Positions 26,308 to 39,584 of a stretch of 64,000 nucleotides of DNA are shown here, one piece after another. Source of the DNA: Chrysomallon squamiferum (Eukaryota; Mollusca; Gastropoda; Neomphalida; Peltospiridae). The translations under genes were made by a program, and so were the position numbers. The number at the start of each line of letters is the position of its first letter. Position 1 is the first letter of the stretch. Location: NCBI GenBank assembly GCA_012295275.1, contig CM022666.1, forward strand, positions 11,069,077 to 11,133,076, written 5' to 3'. Below the pieces are notes generated by a model. The model was not told where the DNA came from and did not search any database. It was given only the letters and a program-made list of their open reading frames with translations.

Positions 26308-28168
26308 GATTTGCCAAATTTCTAGACACCAAAATTATTATTAATAATTTTATCCACAGAAGAAAAGTTTGAAGCAAAAAGGAATATGTCAGAATAACAT
26401 TTAATATCCACACCCACAAACCCTCCCACACACAAATGCAGACACAAATATATATACACAATACAGAGTGTGAAAAGAGACTTGCAGAAATGAAGAAACA
26501 CAGATTAAGAGATCTTAAAGATATTTTAGCACTTGATACCAACAATATTAATCAAAGTAGTGTGATCAGACTACAGGAAAACAGCACTCTACAACATGGC
26601 TTTCAATTACAGGACACGAATGATTCATTATTTAACAACCTGCCTATCACCACACCTTACTCAGGTTGATTTCCTTGACACCCACTCACATGTGATCAAA
26701 TATTCACATCTTTAGGGTGATCAAAGTGAATTCATTAACAATCACGATATTGTTTAGTGATACAAAACACTCAACTTTTATTTTTAGTTTGAATTCATAA
26801 ATAATTATGGTTGTTGCTGATGACACAATAGATTAAGTTTCATTTTTCGCTGTTTGAATTTATAAGTAAGTAATGATATTGTTGAGACATAATTGGATTC
26901 TGTCATTTGACATGTTAACCCACCACCCTGTGTTCCTGAGTACATTTTTAATTTTCTACAGCAATTTGATATCCTTCATTACACTGAAAAACAACACCAC
27001 CCAATCTTTTAAGTATCAGAGTTTTAATAACAGAAACATACCTGAAGGAAACTGGACAGGATAAAATAATTTACTGATTTAGAAACCCGAGGTAGCATAA
27101 TTTATTTGAATGTTGTACCAAAGCTAAATGAGATAGAACATGACTGAACTATCTTAAAAACATCAGACCAAAATAACTGTAAAAAACAAAACAAAAAACT
27201 CCCAAAATTAACAACCATCAACAATAAAAAAAACCTCAACAAAACCCATATATATTTTGGAATAAAATTTTAAATTTTTGATTAATACACCATAGTGAAA
27301 CACTTTTGTACAGTAGGATTCCCCAAAATAACAAAATATTGTACATTAAAATGATGTATTTTATTAAAAATGGCACATACTAAATAATGTAAATCAGAGT
27401 TTTTTCACTTGTACAAAAGACAAAAACATGTTATTACTGTACTGTTATGAAATACTTCCTATTTACAAACAAGACACACTGTATGCAATATCTCTTTGGT
27501 GTACTATTACAAGATAATATAAGGAAAGAGCACTTGTGAACATTTATATTGAGCATCCAATACACTTATTACAAACTTCTTCAGCTCAAGACATACACTT
27601 TGAAGTAATTTTCTTTTTTACAGTCTTTCTCAACATATGCATTTTGTAAGGAATTTTATTTTATTACAGTTTTCCTCAACACATATACACTTTGAAGTAA
27701 TTTTAATTTCCTAACTTCCAATTCAAGTGTAACTGACATGAGTGTGACATGCGGTTTGAAGGGATTTAAATATTTGAAAAGATTTAAGTTACACTGTTTT
27801 AGTAGTGCAGTACAAAGTACAATGTGTGTATCTTTGAGACTGAGAAAGTGTAATAGAAAAATGGTTTTATGCTCTCTCTTTCTGCTGTCTAATTTAGGAA
27901 TACTTCATGTTTATCATCAAAAATACTCCTTTCAACAGAACATCAGTGCCTGTCTCTCTTTTATATCTAAATAATATTTGTCTCCTTATAGTGTGAATGC
28001 TTGAAAGATTTTATAATATGTACAATATACATGTATTTTTCCACACTGCAGTATTCACCAGTAAGTAACAATGTAATTTTTATACATGCACCATATGTTG
28101 AGCTGTGCACTCAAACATGAAGTTCGTTGTTGAAATCAGCCGGGTTATTAAGAACAATGCTAATTGAG

Positions 28169-28217
28169 TCTGACGCCACTGTTGGGTTTTCCCACCAGCA
28201 CTGCCTGCTCAGTCAGA
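28169..28217. repeat. Nested hairpin in a GC-richer intronic block
   Basis: Outer stem TCTGAC (28,169-28,174) pairs with GTCAGA (28,212-28,217). Inner stem CTGTTGGG (28,179-28,186) pairs with CCCACCAG (28,191-28,198) around a TTTT (or AAAA) loop with one mismatch. The surrounding block 28,115-28,260 is GC-richer than the intron. Confidence 0.7.
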
Positions 28218-29426
28218 GCTTACCACTCTAAAAGGAAGAAGACATCAAAGGATCTGAAGGGAAGAAGGAAATCACCTCCCAACAGAAATGATTGGAGCTG
28301 TTAATGACATCACTACCACATGACTGACCTCAAATGACCCAGCTTAAAAAACCCTTACTAGAGTTACCTTGGTAATAACAACATACATATGGCTTAAACA
28401 ATATCAAGCAGTCTTAGCGACCATTACTTAGAAACAGGATTATGGTATATATGAGATAATTGTCTCTGTGATAATGTTTGTATCTCTACCTCTAAATGAA
28501 TGAATTAGAAGTAACAGTATGTTAATCCATTTATTTGACATGAACAATTGTCTTTTTAAACAATACCTAGTTATAAAAAATGTTAATAATACTAAAAAAA
28601 TTCACTTTATGTTTCAAATATTTTTTTTAATTACATATAGTGCAAAGATTTAATGAGCGCATAACTATGTGAAATAAAATTTATATAAAAATAAAAATAA
28701 AATTATAATCCCCATATTTAAAACATTCATATGTTAATATCATTACACTAAAAAGCAAATCTTTCTAATTTTTAAACAAATTAATACATTTAAAAAATAA
28801 TAATTTTTTATAGCTAGTGCATGAAGCTATTTTTATCAGCTGTGGGGTGTTTTTCTGTTTAGTTCAATGAACTGTTGCAGACATCAGTGGATGTAAATAA
28901 CTTGTTATCCATGAAACATTACACTACTAGATTATGTCAAAAATGATGTAAAGAAAACGTGAATCGGGATAGAGTAAGGACAGGATTTATTAACTAGTAC
29001 ATGTACACTTGTAGGAAACAATTTTATCCGTGTTTCACTAATGATGTTATTAGCAGAATTAGCCAAATAGATGTTTTTTTAAATGGATAGATAAAGGCAC
29101 TGAAAAAAGATAATTTAAAGAGAGAAAAAAAAAAATATATATATATAAAGAGAAAAAGAGAGACAGCGACAGAGAGACTTTTCAGAAACCTAAATAAACA
29201 TATATATATATATGTTGAGAAAGAGGAAGAAAAATGGAAAGATAGTAAATCTGTAAAGATAAACATATAGTGTGAAAGACAAACTGACATACAGATATAA
29301 AGATATGAATCACATAAGACTACCACTGTTACCTGTGTTAAAATAATAAAAATCAATATCAACTCGGTACAAACGTACCAGGTAAACAGGTTTGTATCTA
29401 GTAAAGTAAAACCATTGAGTACTTAC

Positions 29427-29543
29427 AATTATACTGAAATCAATTCCTTGGAATGAGTTAGTATTCTTGTACCTTACATCAGATGGTACACGTAAACTCT
29501 GAGCTAGCGATGAACTAACAGCTGCCGACATGGAGACACTCAT
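29427..29543 (-). CDS. TSC22D: TSC22-domain protein, candidate alternative first exon 1d inside the last intron (39 codons)
   Basis: Candidate first coding exon 3.4 kb upstream of the terminal exon, downstream of the 46-nt exon. ATG at 29,543-29,541 starts MSVSMSAAVSSSLAQSLRVP; the frame reaches GIDFSII and a perfect GTAAGT donor at 29,426-29,421. It ends in phase 0, exactly the phase of the terminal exon ([11 protein letters not shown]), and not the phase needed for the 46-nt exon, which lies upstream anyway. A TATAAATA box sits at 29,636-29,629, putting the expected start near 29,605, and the first ATG after that point is this one (A at -3). The predicted 103-residue product keeps TSC box and zipper but lacks the AIDNKIEQAM linker. 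The frame is also open upstream for over 60 codons without family similarity. Alternative reading: chance phase match. Confidence 0.55.
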
Positions 29544-29628
29544 AATGAATTTGATAAATACAACAACAACAACAACAACAGCTGTGACAGTCTGCTCTGT
29601 AATACCCACTTCACCTATCACACTGCTG

Positions 29629-29636
29629 TATTTATA
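29629..29636 (-). promoter_or_regulatory. TATA box of candidate intronic promoter 1d
   Basis: TATAAATA on the minus strand, about 30 nt upstream of the expected start and about 86 nt upstream of the exon 1d ATG. The intervening leader includes a (GTT)n run at 29,556-29,579. The box is embedded in non-repetitive sequence, unlike the many TA microsatellites elsewhere. Confidence 0.45.
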
Positions 29637-32006
29637 TCCTGTCAAAAGATACGGTCTACTTGACTGACATGTATGCAAAACAACTCCACCCTTTTTAACA
29701 AAAGAAACTCCTCCCCTTTTCCTTGTCAACACATTGAAAGAGAAATGACCTTTCACCATACATGGCAGAAAGAACCACCCAGTTACTGAATATGGAAGTA
29801 AGGTAACCACCCATTTACCAGTTTTGGTAAAGCAAGAACAATCAATCAAATGAGATTAAAGGAAAACTCCCTTTCTATAATTAGCCACACTGTAAACTAG
29901 TTCACAAGGATTGTGAGATCACACGGAAATACTTGAGATGTGTGGTTATATAAATCTCATTTCCATAATTAAATCATTTATTTTTACTCAGTGATTCATA
30001 GCAAATCAAACTATTTCAGACACATTAAGTTTCCGTCGAACGAATTTGTCATGAAGTACAAATAAATTTAAAAAATAAAATAAATCTTTATTAAAAAAAA
30101 AAGAAAATGGTTGTGAAAATAATAGTTATTTCACTTATGATAAACAACTTTTTGGTGGCTAAGCACTTGTTATTGGACAAAGTTATATATAAAACAGTGC
30201 ATACATATATATATATATATTTACATGTGAATACTAACTGTATATAGTTGTGCATGTACATCCCCTTCCTAACTACCTACACAAATATGTACATGCATTA
30301 CTCCAAAACACATGCACACACCCACATACATACAATGCTCACAGAAAAAATGAAAAGGTTATCAAGACAAAATTCAACATATTTTTTGTAACTGCAAAGT
30401 TAATTTGTCAGTGAGGGAAGATAAACAGGTTAACTGGTAAATAAATAAATACACAAATACACAAATACAGCACCATCTGCTGTCTAGCACAATGATGTAA
30501 ATCACCTGATGACTCAGTGTAAATTACACAATACTGGGCTTCACATATCAATAATTTCACCACAGAAAAAGATGTCAGTGTGTTTATAAATAGCTATCTT
30601 TACTGAGAGAAAGGTGTTTTAAAATATTTACAATTTAAATTAATAGGATTAATAAACTGAATTCCGAATTAAACACATTTATATTCACTTATGTAAATGT
30701 GGAAAATATTTATAATAGTTAACAAAATTAAACAATATATTTTAAACAGTAAAAGTAACAATTTAAAATGGTTATGTTTCCTTTTAATCAATATCCTCAG
30801 TAAATTAATGGAATTAAAAGTACAAACTTTAGGTTTTTATTATGCATTTTATCTATGTTATATAAATAAACTCCATTCATTTTTTTTAAAAAGAGTTCTT
30901 TTTTACAATATTTAATTAACCATGAGTTAACAAAACTGACTTAATTATTTGATTAATTAACAGTTATTAAAACACGAACCTGGATTTTTAATTACCTAAT
31001 AGAATTAAAAATGCAATTAATGTCAAATTAACTTTTCAGACAAAACATTAAATAGACAAGGAAAATAAAATTTAAAAACTGGCCTTGGTCATTAGTAAAA
31101 TTTTAATTTAACAACACAATCATTAATTAATTAAATGAACCTTTTCTTATTTTAATTTTCAAAAGGTACTTATGGTTAATTATAAATGTTTTAAGGTCAA
31201 CCATTTTCTTTTTTAATTACAGTTAATTCTATCTCTGTGAAACAGTTACAAATTAATGTTATTTTAAGACATTTGTAGCTTATTTACAAGGTAAACACAA
31301 TTAAAGTTTTGTCTCTACTTGTGTCAGCTAAGATTCTTAATTAAATATTTACTATTTCTGTTATGTAACAGGAAATAAATTTAATTGGTTACATTTTATT
31401 CTGATAAGAAACAAATCATGGTACTTAAACAAAAAAAAAAATAAAAAATATATATTAAAAAAAAAAATAGTAAGATAGAATACTTGGCAAATTAAAAGCA
31501 TTATAACAAGTTCATTAATTTTTCATGATTTGAAAGAATGGTTAAAGAAAAAAGAAAAAAAAGGGAAAACCAAACTGTAAGATTCCCTATAAATTACAGA
31601 TGGAATTTCCCTATTCTATTTTTAGAAAGATTCATTACCTCATGACTAACAGTACAGAGAAGAGGAAATAATACTTTTTTCTATTTTTAGAACACTAATT
31701 CTGACAGTGTCTATAAAACCACTGATTTATGTCATATATTAAAACAACAATTCTTTTTTTTTAATCAAAATCTGCTGAAGTAATTATATTTCTTATTCAG
31801 CATACAATGAAATTACTAATAAACCCCATTCCTTGTCTATTTCACTCCCCACCCTACTCTTTTGCTTACTGTGACATGCAGTTTTACGACAGTGTTTTAC
31901 AATTGTATGTAATAAGTGTTTTAAAAAAGATAATAATAAAAATAAAAATTTAAACCAAACAAACGTAAAACCAAAATAAAATGAATAAATAAAAACAGTA
32001 ACTTAC

Positions 32007-32052
32007 CATTGCTTGTTCTATCTTGTTGTCAATAGCGACAGTATTGGAGCCA
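32007..32052 (-). CDS. TSC22D: TSC22-domain protein, constitutive 46-nt internal exon
   Basis: A small exon that every TSC22 family gene uses to link a variable N-terminus to the dimerisation domain. Seen directly: acceptor TTTTTCAG ending at 32,053; exon of one leading T (third base of a split codon) plus 15 codons GSNTVAIDNKIEQAM; donor GTAAGT at 32,006-32,001. VAIDNKIEQAM is the family hallmark immediately N-terminal to DLVKSHLM. The exon ends in phase 0 and joins the terminal exon 6.0 kb downstream to give the continuous [14 protein letters not shown]. It is too short for ordinary ORF calling and was found by reading for this motif. The leading single T means any upstream exon must end with two bases of a codon, a strong filter for first exons. 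Confidence 0.95.
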
Positions 32053-33419
32053 CTGAAAAATACAAAAAGGTAACATTTTAGAAAATCAAAAGGATTTTAA
32101 ATCAGAAATAAATATTAATAGTTAATTTCAAATGATTACAAATGATGGCTATGTTTTACATTTGAAACCAACAAAATAATTATCATGTTTTATTAAAATT
32201 GATAAGAAAATAATAACAGTTTAATACAAATACTATACTGAGGGGGAACTTAGTATTTAGTTGGTTGTTTGGGAGGGTTTTATCGTTACATACATACATA
32301 CATACATACATAAATATTAATGATTATGACTTATTATTTATCATCATTTTAGTAGTTATTTGAAAATTCACAGCATACACACAACATGGCCAGAGTGTAA
32401 TAGTTATCATCAATGAAGTGACATATTAGACAATTTTGTAGCAAATCATGCATTTATTTCAGATTTATTGTCAACTCAGTATTACTGTATGAAGTGAGAG
32501 ACCTTGCAGACAGAGAAAAGGCCAAATGGTGATATATTTTATTCATTATTCCATCTAGTAAATCATATTTGTACATTAAATTTGGGAAATATTTGGGAAA
32601 CTGAGATAGCAATGATGATCATCCATTTATGTTTTTATTTCTTTAAATAAATAAATAATTGTTTAAATAAATTATTTTTTATTATAAGTTAACTGTTTAT
32701 ATACAAATGTTTTATGTATGTCTGTCTGAGCATGTGTATGTGTGCTTGTGCACATGCATGCATGCATGTGTATGTGCAGAGAGGTAAACATAATTCTATC
32801 TTACTCTATGATTGTTAATGACAACTAATTTCATGTTCTTAACATAATTACACATTGCAGCTTTAAAAATAACTCTTTTTTTTCATCATAAAGATGAAAC
32901 AGGAGGCACTGTCACAATAGATGTTAATAAGACAGAATACATCTAGTGGTCAGTGACTTATCTAGGTAAATGGTCAGTTTTATAGGTCAGTCATCTGAAC
33001 GGTGTCAATGGCTGCATTTTTCTCAAGCAGGAGATTTCTTTATATAAATGGAATTAAATTCTGTATGTTTGTATGTATGTAACACCAACAGAAATAAATA
33101 TGAATCTTTTATTAATGTAACCTGATTAAATGCTAGAGAAAAACTGACAAAAAAAAACAACAACCCCCCCCCAAAAAAAAACACACATTTAAAATGGAAT
33201 AAAAAAATCACTACAAAGAAACAAAAACCCTAACACAATAACAAACAAAAATAAAATAAAATACACCCTTTGACTTTATAATCATATCCAATACCTTATA
33301 TTTATCTAATTCTTCATTTTTCAGTTAACTGGCTGTTTTATTTAAAATTATTTTAAGATTAATTTTCTCTATAAAATGCACATGTGCTTATCTATGTGCA
33401 GGACGGCACATTTTTTCAG

Positions 33420-33539
33420 ATGTTACCTAACCTTGAACAAGGTCGTACAGATAGTCACGTTTGTAGCATTCGTAACTGCAGTTGTGTAATCTCAATCTAC
33501 TTGTTGTGGAAATCGGTGATGCATGAAATATGAATACAG
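33420..33539 (+). other. Unassigned 120-bp block with plus-strand splice-site flanks
   Basis: On the plus strand the block is preceded by a TTTTTTCAG acceptor and followed by a consensus ACAG|GTAAGT donor. It is CpG-richer than its surroundings. Starting at its first base, an ATG frame runs 37 codons (MLPNLEQGRTDSHVCSIRNC at the start) to TGA. The minus strand is also open for over 35 codons (with NCSYECYKRDYLYDLVQG before its stop). It might be an antisense or lncRNA exon or a dispersed repeat fragment. Confidence 0.3.
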
Positions 33540-34804
33540 GTAAGTGGAATAAAGCTATTTCCCAATCAGGTAACATACTTAGAGGATGTCCGATCAATAA
33601 AAAAGATAATACAAAATCAATACTGTAAAATAACTTAATAATTTATTATTTTTATTCTAATGTATATATTTTAAAACAGAACAAGTGAATCCCACCGAAA
33701 AACAAACAAACAAAACAAACAAAATTACCCTCTCCAAAATAAAAACAAGTAAAAAACCAAAAGCCTCCTAAAATTAAATTATGTAATTTTATTTTATATG
33801 TTATTAATTTATCATGGCTGCATGTTGCATGGAGAAGATTTTATATTAGTTAAACCATACAAAAACACAAGCAAACTACAATTAATACTGAGTCATGTAC
33901 TAAGCTGCATTAAGAAGATATTCCTGTATAAAACACAGTTCTAAATGAGCTGTGAATTGAGATGTTTCTGTAAGATGATTATTACAGTACACTCAGTAAC
34001 ACAATCATAAATATCTTCTTTCTGCTAAAATGTGTTTATGCTTTAGTTCAACAGACATGGACAAATTATAACAAGTTACATAAAAACAGTAGCAACAACA
34101 AAACAAAACTGCCAGTCATAACTAGAAATGAAAAGTAGTAAACATTTAGATTTATGAATTGAGGGCCAGAAGAAATGTTCTTGAATATTCAGAAGTTGTA
34201 AACATGTACAGTTAAATAATTGACATATTAAAAAAAAATAATATTAAAATAAATAAATAAAAATAAAAATAAAATAAAAATAAATAAAAAATAAAAATAA
34301 AAATAAATAAAAATGTTCTGAATAAATGACTGATCATTAGTTTAGGTAAAAAATCCCAGTAACAAAGCCCATCCCAGACAGAATTGTTTCAACATGTGTT
34401 TACCAGAGAATAACATTATTACTGATTCTATTTACTTTCTGTGTTTTGTTTACTACTCAAACATGTGTAATACTGCTCTAATGTGCAACAGACTGCTGTA
34501 ACATAAACAAAGAGATACAGGCTGGTTGCTGTGAGATCAGTTGTATTGTTGTGCAGTATTAAAAAAAACATTAAAAAATTAAAGATGAATGAATTCAAAT
34601 AAATTTTATTATATTTTTATTGTTATTATCAATCAGTAAAAATGACTTGATTCATGTAAATTAAAAGATAAAACTTCTGAATTCATAATCTTTCATGATC
34701 ATGTAGCAAGAACATAGGGCAAATTCAAAAACATGATTCTGAATGATAAATTTACTATCGTTTTTACAAAGTACATGTCCAAGTGAGTGATTTACAATGA
34801 GAAC

Positions 34805-34812
34805 TGACGTCA
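34805..34812. promoter_or_regulatory. Perfect CRE palindrome TGACGTCA within the gene
   Basis: The only full TGACGTCA I found in the 43 kb of CpG-poor sequence. It lies in a small CpG islet (34,758-35,010) with further TCGTCAC and TCGAAATATCTTTCGA motifs and a plus-strand TTATAAAAAT at about 34,880. CREB/ATF proteins bind this site in animals. Methylation would be expected to erode it here, so its survival suggests an unmethylated element. Confidence 0.35.
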
Positions 34813-37800
34813 CGGATGTGATGCTATCATACAAGACATCACTCTGCCATCACAATCTATTGATCACAGAATGACAGCCTTATAAAAATACTCAAGTAAT
34901 TGGTAGTCGTCACAAAGTAATTTCCAATAAGTGGTTAGCTCTATCAGTTGCTGGAATACCTTTAAGTTGGACATAGTAATTAATTGTACTGCCTCGAAAT
35001 ATCTTTCGATCATCCTTGTTAAGTAATTAAGATTGTGGATTTATCAAAAGGCACATGTTATTATCAATAAATTTCTTATGCAGTGAATGAAATAGGCTGT
35101 GATGGTGAGAATTAAAGTAAAAATGTTTAATAATGTAAATTGCTACAGACATTTTGATTAACTTTCTTTCTGTTAGTGTGGTTTTTCTTTCTATCCATTT
35201 CTTGTTTTCTGCCCATTTTCTCCTTTTGTAGGTCTCAGTATAACCACAGTACCATGAACAATTTTTTTTTTTTTTCTTTTTTAGCTAACAATAATGATAG
35301 CTAACAATAAAGTTTGTAATTATACTTTAAAATAAATTTTCAAAAATAAATAAAAGTAAATGACAGAAAGTAAAATCCCTAACCCAAAACAAAACAAAAA
35401 ATTGACTGCCACTGTTAAATCCTTCTCAATCATATATTTAATATGTTTACAAGTTAAAAATTAAATACCTCAAATGCTATTAAAGTGACAGACAGGGTAA
35501 CTTTGCCAATAATTTACTGTTTCTTGTTGATATAGCCTCTAAAAACCTTAAACGAACTGTAAACAGCTCATTACTGAACTATTTTAAAACATTCTAAGTC
35601 CCAACAGGTGGTTGTGTTTTTATTCTTGCATGCTAAATTCAGATCCACTGTGAATTGGATGTTAGCCATCTTGGATAAATGTCTCTAATTATTTTTACAT
35701 CTTTCACCACCTTTCAAAATCAGATAGTTTCAAAAAAACTTTTTAAAGCCAAAAACTGTCTAATTAGTAAAGATAATGAGTGTAATATGTTAATGATCTT
35801 CAGATATTTTGGTTAATGAAATATATCATGTTTCATGCTGCTGGCACTCTCTGGTTTTGGTATACAAACAACAACAACAACAACGATAAAAATGAAAGAA
35901 AAATATCAGAAAAAAACAACAATAAAAAACTACATAATTTGCTTGTATCATCATTTACATACTACATTAATAAAACCTAAGTAATATAAATATATACAAA
36001 TTGCTATTCATCTTTTCTTTCCCATCTACTAATAAACTAATTTCCTTATTTAGGACAGAACAGAACAAACAGACATTCAGATTTCCACAAGAATCATAAT
36101 AACCATAGATATTTAGCCAACTCAGCAAACTAGCACCAGAAAACATTGCAAAGTGAAAACATCACAACAGACTCAGCAGAGCTTTGGTAAATGCTTAAAA
36201 TAGCAGCCTCTGGCTTCCATTGATTGTCTCGGCTAACTGAAAATATTCCACAACTAATGAATTTTTTTTCTGGAATTTTCCACTGGTCTGTTCTTTAGTA
36301 GTACAGTGAATACAGATGTATGGGTGAGTCCTTGTGCAGTGCATGGAACGCATTAGGGGTGAGCTATGGGTGGGTTGACTGGATGTAGTATGGTTGGGAT
36401 ATTGTACATTTTTTATTTTGTGTATGTATACAAGTGTGTATTTATATATGTACAAATGTCTACCTATGTATGTTATTTATTTATGTATGTAAATGTAATT
36501 GTTAGCTGCACATTCTGCACATCAAGAATGAAAACCAAAGAAATTATGTTATTTGTAATAATAATAATAGAAGTAGCAGTAGTAGCATCAGCAGTATATT
36601 TATTTACTAAGTAGTATACTGTCCCTGAGATCACCAAAATACACATCTATCATTCTCTTTTGGTACACTACATAAAAAGAAAAATTACATTATCCCTTCA
36701 CATCACAACAGTGTGATGTCAACACAAGTAGATTACAGAGCCACTAAACCCAATTCAACGCCATCAGCTTTTCTACAAAGCCAGAAATAACACTTGTTAT
36801 CTTTGTAATCGTTTTATAATTAACATTCACTGGTATTAGAAAACATTTTAAACAGCTTGTTCTAATATTTAATTTTTATAAATTCTTTTTTTATTTTCTG
36901 TATTCCAAGTGCATGAAAACTATCAATAATAATGAGAGATTATAGATATAAAAATTTTAATTTAAAAAGGTCTTGTATATTTTTATGAAATTTGTTAATG
37001 CATATATTTATGAAATTTACGTATGTCTGTGTTTGAAAATAAAAATTGTATTTATATAGGTCAAACTGTTCTACATCTAAATTTATAGATATTTTAATGC
37101 CTGTGAAACAATATATTTATATTAATGATAAAATGTGTGTGAAATATATCAAAATAATCAACTAAGTTTGTGTTTCTATTGTTAATAATAATAAATATAA
37201 CAACAACAGTAATAATAATAATAATAATAACAATAAATATTAACAACAATAATAAATAAATGATAAACAACAACTGTGTAATAATAATAAGAATAATAAA
37301 CAATGAATGAAAGTTTAAGATTAAAAAAACCAAAACAACTAGTTATTAGGTTGTCAACAGAAATAGTAAGAGTTATGTCTATGGTGTAATGCTTTATCTC
37401 CAGTGTTAAGTGTTGTAGTTTTGTTGATAATTCACTTTGTGGCTTGAAGAGCTGTAATTACAAACAGAACACAAGGTTAAGGTCAGAATGGGAGTGTACT
37501 GATAAAGAATTCAGGTTTGTGTTGAAACTTAATGATTTTATTATCATCTCATGTTCAGTTTTTTATTTTATTTTTGTAGCAGTTTATCTATTACCTTTTT
37601 TTTTTTTTTCCAATAATAAATATAGAAATAAAATAGGCTTCTCTGTTAATATAAACTGTAAACTATTTGCATTTCAATAGAAAGAGAAAAGGAGACTAAC
37701 ACACAAAGAAATATATCTATATATACTGTTGTTTGAAAGAACACAAAAGATAACACAGATATTAGTCCTTGTTACTTTGTATTATGTATAACACAGCTGT

Positions 37801-39584
37801 ACAAATCTTGTATTGTTCTTTTACATAAATACAGATCAAATAGAATACTTCCAAGCTGTTAAAATTTTTTTTTTGAGTGTGTATGGGTGCTGGGTTTTTG
37901 TAATAGAAATCAGAAAAAAAGAAAAAAGAATGAAAACACACACAAACACACACACATATAGTAATTAAAAAAGAAAAGAAAAAGCCTTAATGAAAATTTA
38001 GTAGAACTAATTAATAAACATTAGTTCATTAATACATATATTAATGCAAATAATTAAATATGAGATGCTTTAAGTAATTATGATACTATGTATTAGGAAT
38101 AATATTTATTAGAAAGTAAGCTATTTATTAACTGTAGTAAGCAAATATTTTAAGTTGATAATAAAAATAAATTTGCTAATGAAAAGACAAGTACAATACA
38201 GTAGAGAAAGTTCATGCACATGAAATCACAGAGCCTATCTCTTGGCATAAACAGGAAATGCATTAATAGAACATTGCTCCAGTTTCTTAGAAGAAACAAA
38301 AAATATATATCTATATATAATTTTCTGCATAAACTGAAGATTAGTATTAAAATGCTACTACTCAAAATAAAAATATAACTGATTTTCTTTTCACTACTCT
38401 CACTTTTGCATTCCCAGAATATTAAATTAAAAAAGCCTCTGTTCTAGTTTCTGTCTCTTGTACAGACAGGATAAACAAATTAACTTTTTCTGGCATAAAC
38501 AAAAAACTTATATTATAAAGCTATTGCTCTATTTTTGTCTTTACAAAATCTCAATCCAGCATCTGGTGAAAGGGAGAAAACAGAAATATGTAGGGAGTGA
38601 AAAAAAAAAAGAATAACAATAAAGTAAAATAATAAAAATATAAAACCAGTACACAACAGCAGCAAAGTGAACACAAAAGAATAGATAATTTTTAGGTCAA
38701 CCCCAGTCAACATGACCCTGTAGGACTCACAACCAGCTGTTGAGGACAACGACCTCAACCAAGTACAAATGAAGTACAGATGGAGTACAAACAGTACTAC
38801 AAAGTTTCTGGAGCAAACATCCTTGACCAGTGTTGTAATGTGAAGTATGTTCAAGGTGAAATCTGTAGGTAAAGGTGAGTGGAATGATTTTGTTATTTTG
38901 ACACTTGTAAAACATCAAACAGTGATTTTTATTTGATAATTATATTTATGTAGCTCTCAATTTGTCTAATCACAAACATCCTGGAGGTGAAATGAACAAA
39001 ACAAAATACGATAATAATACAGCAGCAAGTCAGATATGTGGTAGTGTGTAGGTTCAGGGTTCAATTCATGACACTTCTTTTTGATGAGATCTATCTGTAC
39101 AAATGTAAACCACATACACATGCAAATTCATACAAATAATCATGATATTCACCACACATACACACACTTACATAACACTTTCGAATATAAAGATACATAC
39201 ATTTATAATAGTAATTTTCCAAAGTACTCCTATCAGCAGGATGTAAACATTTTTCTATCACATTAAAAACACTTTGGTAATGGTGAGAAGCGTGAGTTGA
39301 GAAAAGTCGATAACACCACAAATCAAACTGATTCACTATCACAGAGTAAACACACTGCAGTACTGAGTAGGACCCAGTCATTTATAAAATAAAAAAATAA
39401 ATAAAAAATGCATGACCTGAAGGATGGGGGTAGAGATGTTTCCAGAAATACACAGTGGAAAGGTTTTACTGATGGTGAGTTTTGCTAACAAAGTGTATAC
39501 AGTGGGAAAATGCATTGATCTCACGTTTTATATCACTGTTCTGTGTGAAACCTGGTTATCTCGTCATTTGCCAAATTGACGGTA

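Larger units (their letters stand above)
26007..32006 (-). other. Intron between the 46-nt exon and the terminal exon
   Basis: A 6.0-kb AT-rich, CpG-poor intron with canonical GTAAGT...TTTCAG ends. It contains the candidate first exon 1d (29.4-29.6 kb), an unexplained GC-richer block with a nested hairpin (28,115-28,260), AAT/AAAT runs (26,250-26,306) and a GAGA/TATA stretch (29,120-29,215). The remaining sequence shows nothing recognisable. Confidence 0.75.

Noticed and set aside
26436-26669. 77-codon plus-strand hydrophilic frame in the last intron
   Set aside because: Starts in a CA-type microsatellite, has no splice context or known motif, and is antisense to the gene.
28224-28240. Possible micro-exon AGTG between TTTTAG and GTAAGC on the minus strand
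   Set aside because: A 4-nt exon would shift the frame between the 46-nt and terminal exons, destroying the conserved [14 protein letters not shown] junction.
29544-29849. Upstream part of the 179-codon open frame overlapping exon 1d
   Set aside because: It lies upstream of the predicted TATA box and includes a poly-Val run from a (GTT)n repeat. No domain is recognisable; only the part from the ATG at 29,543 is kept as candidate coding.
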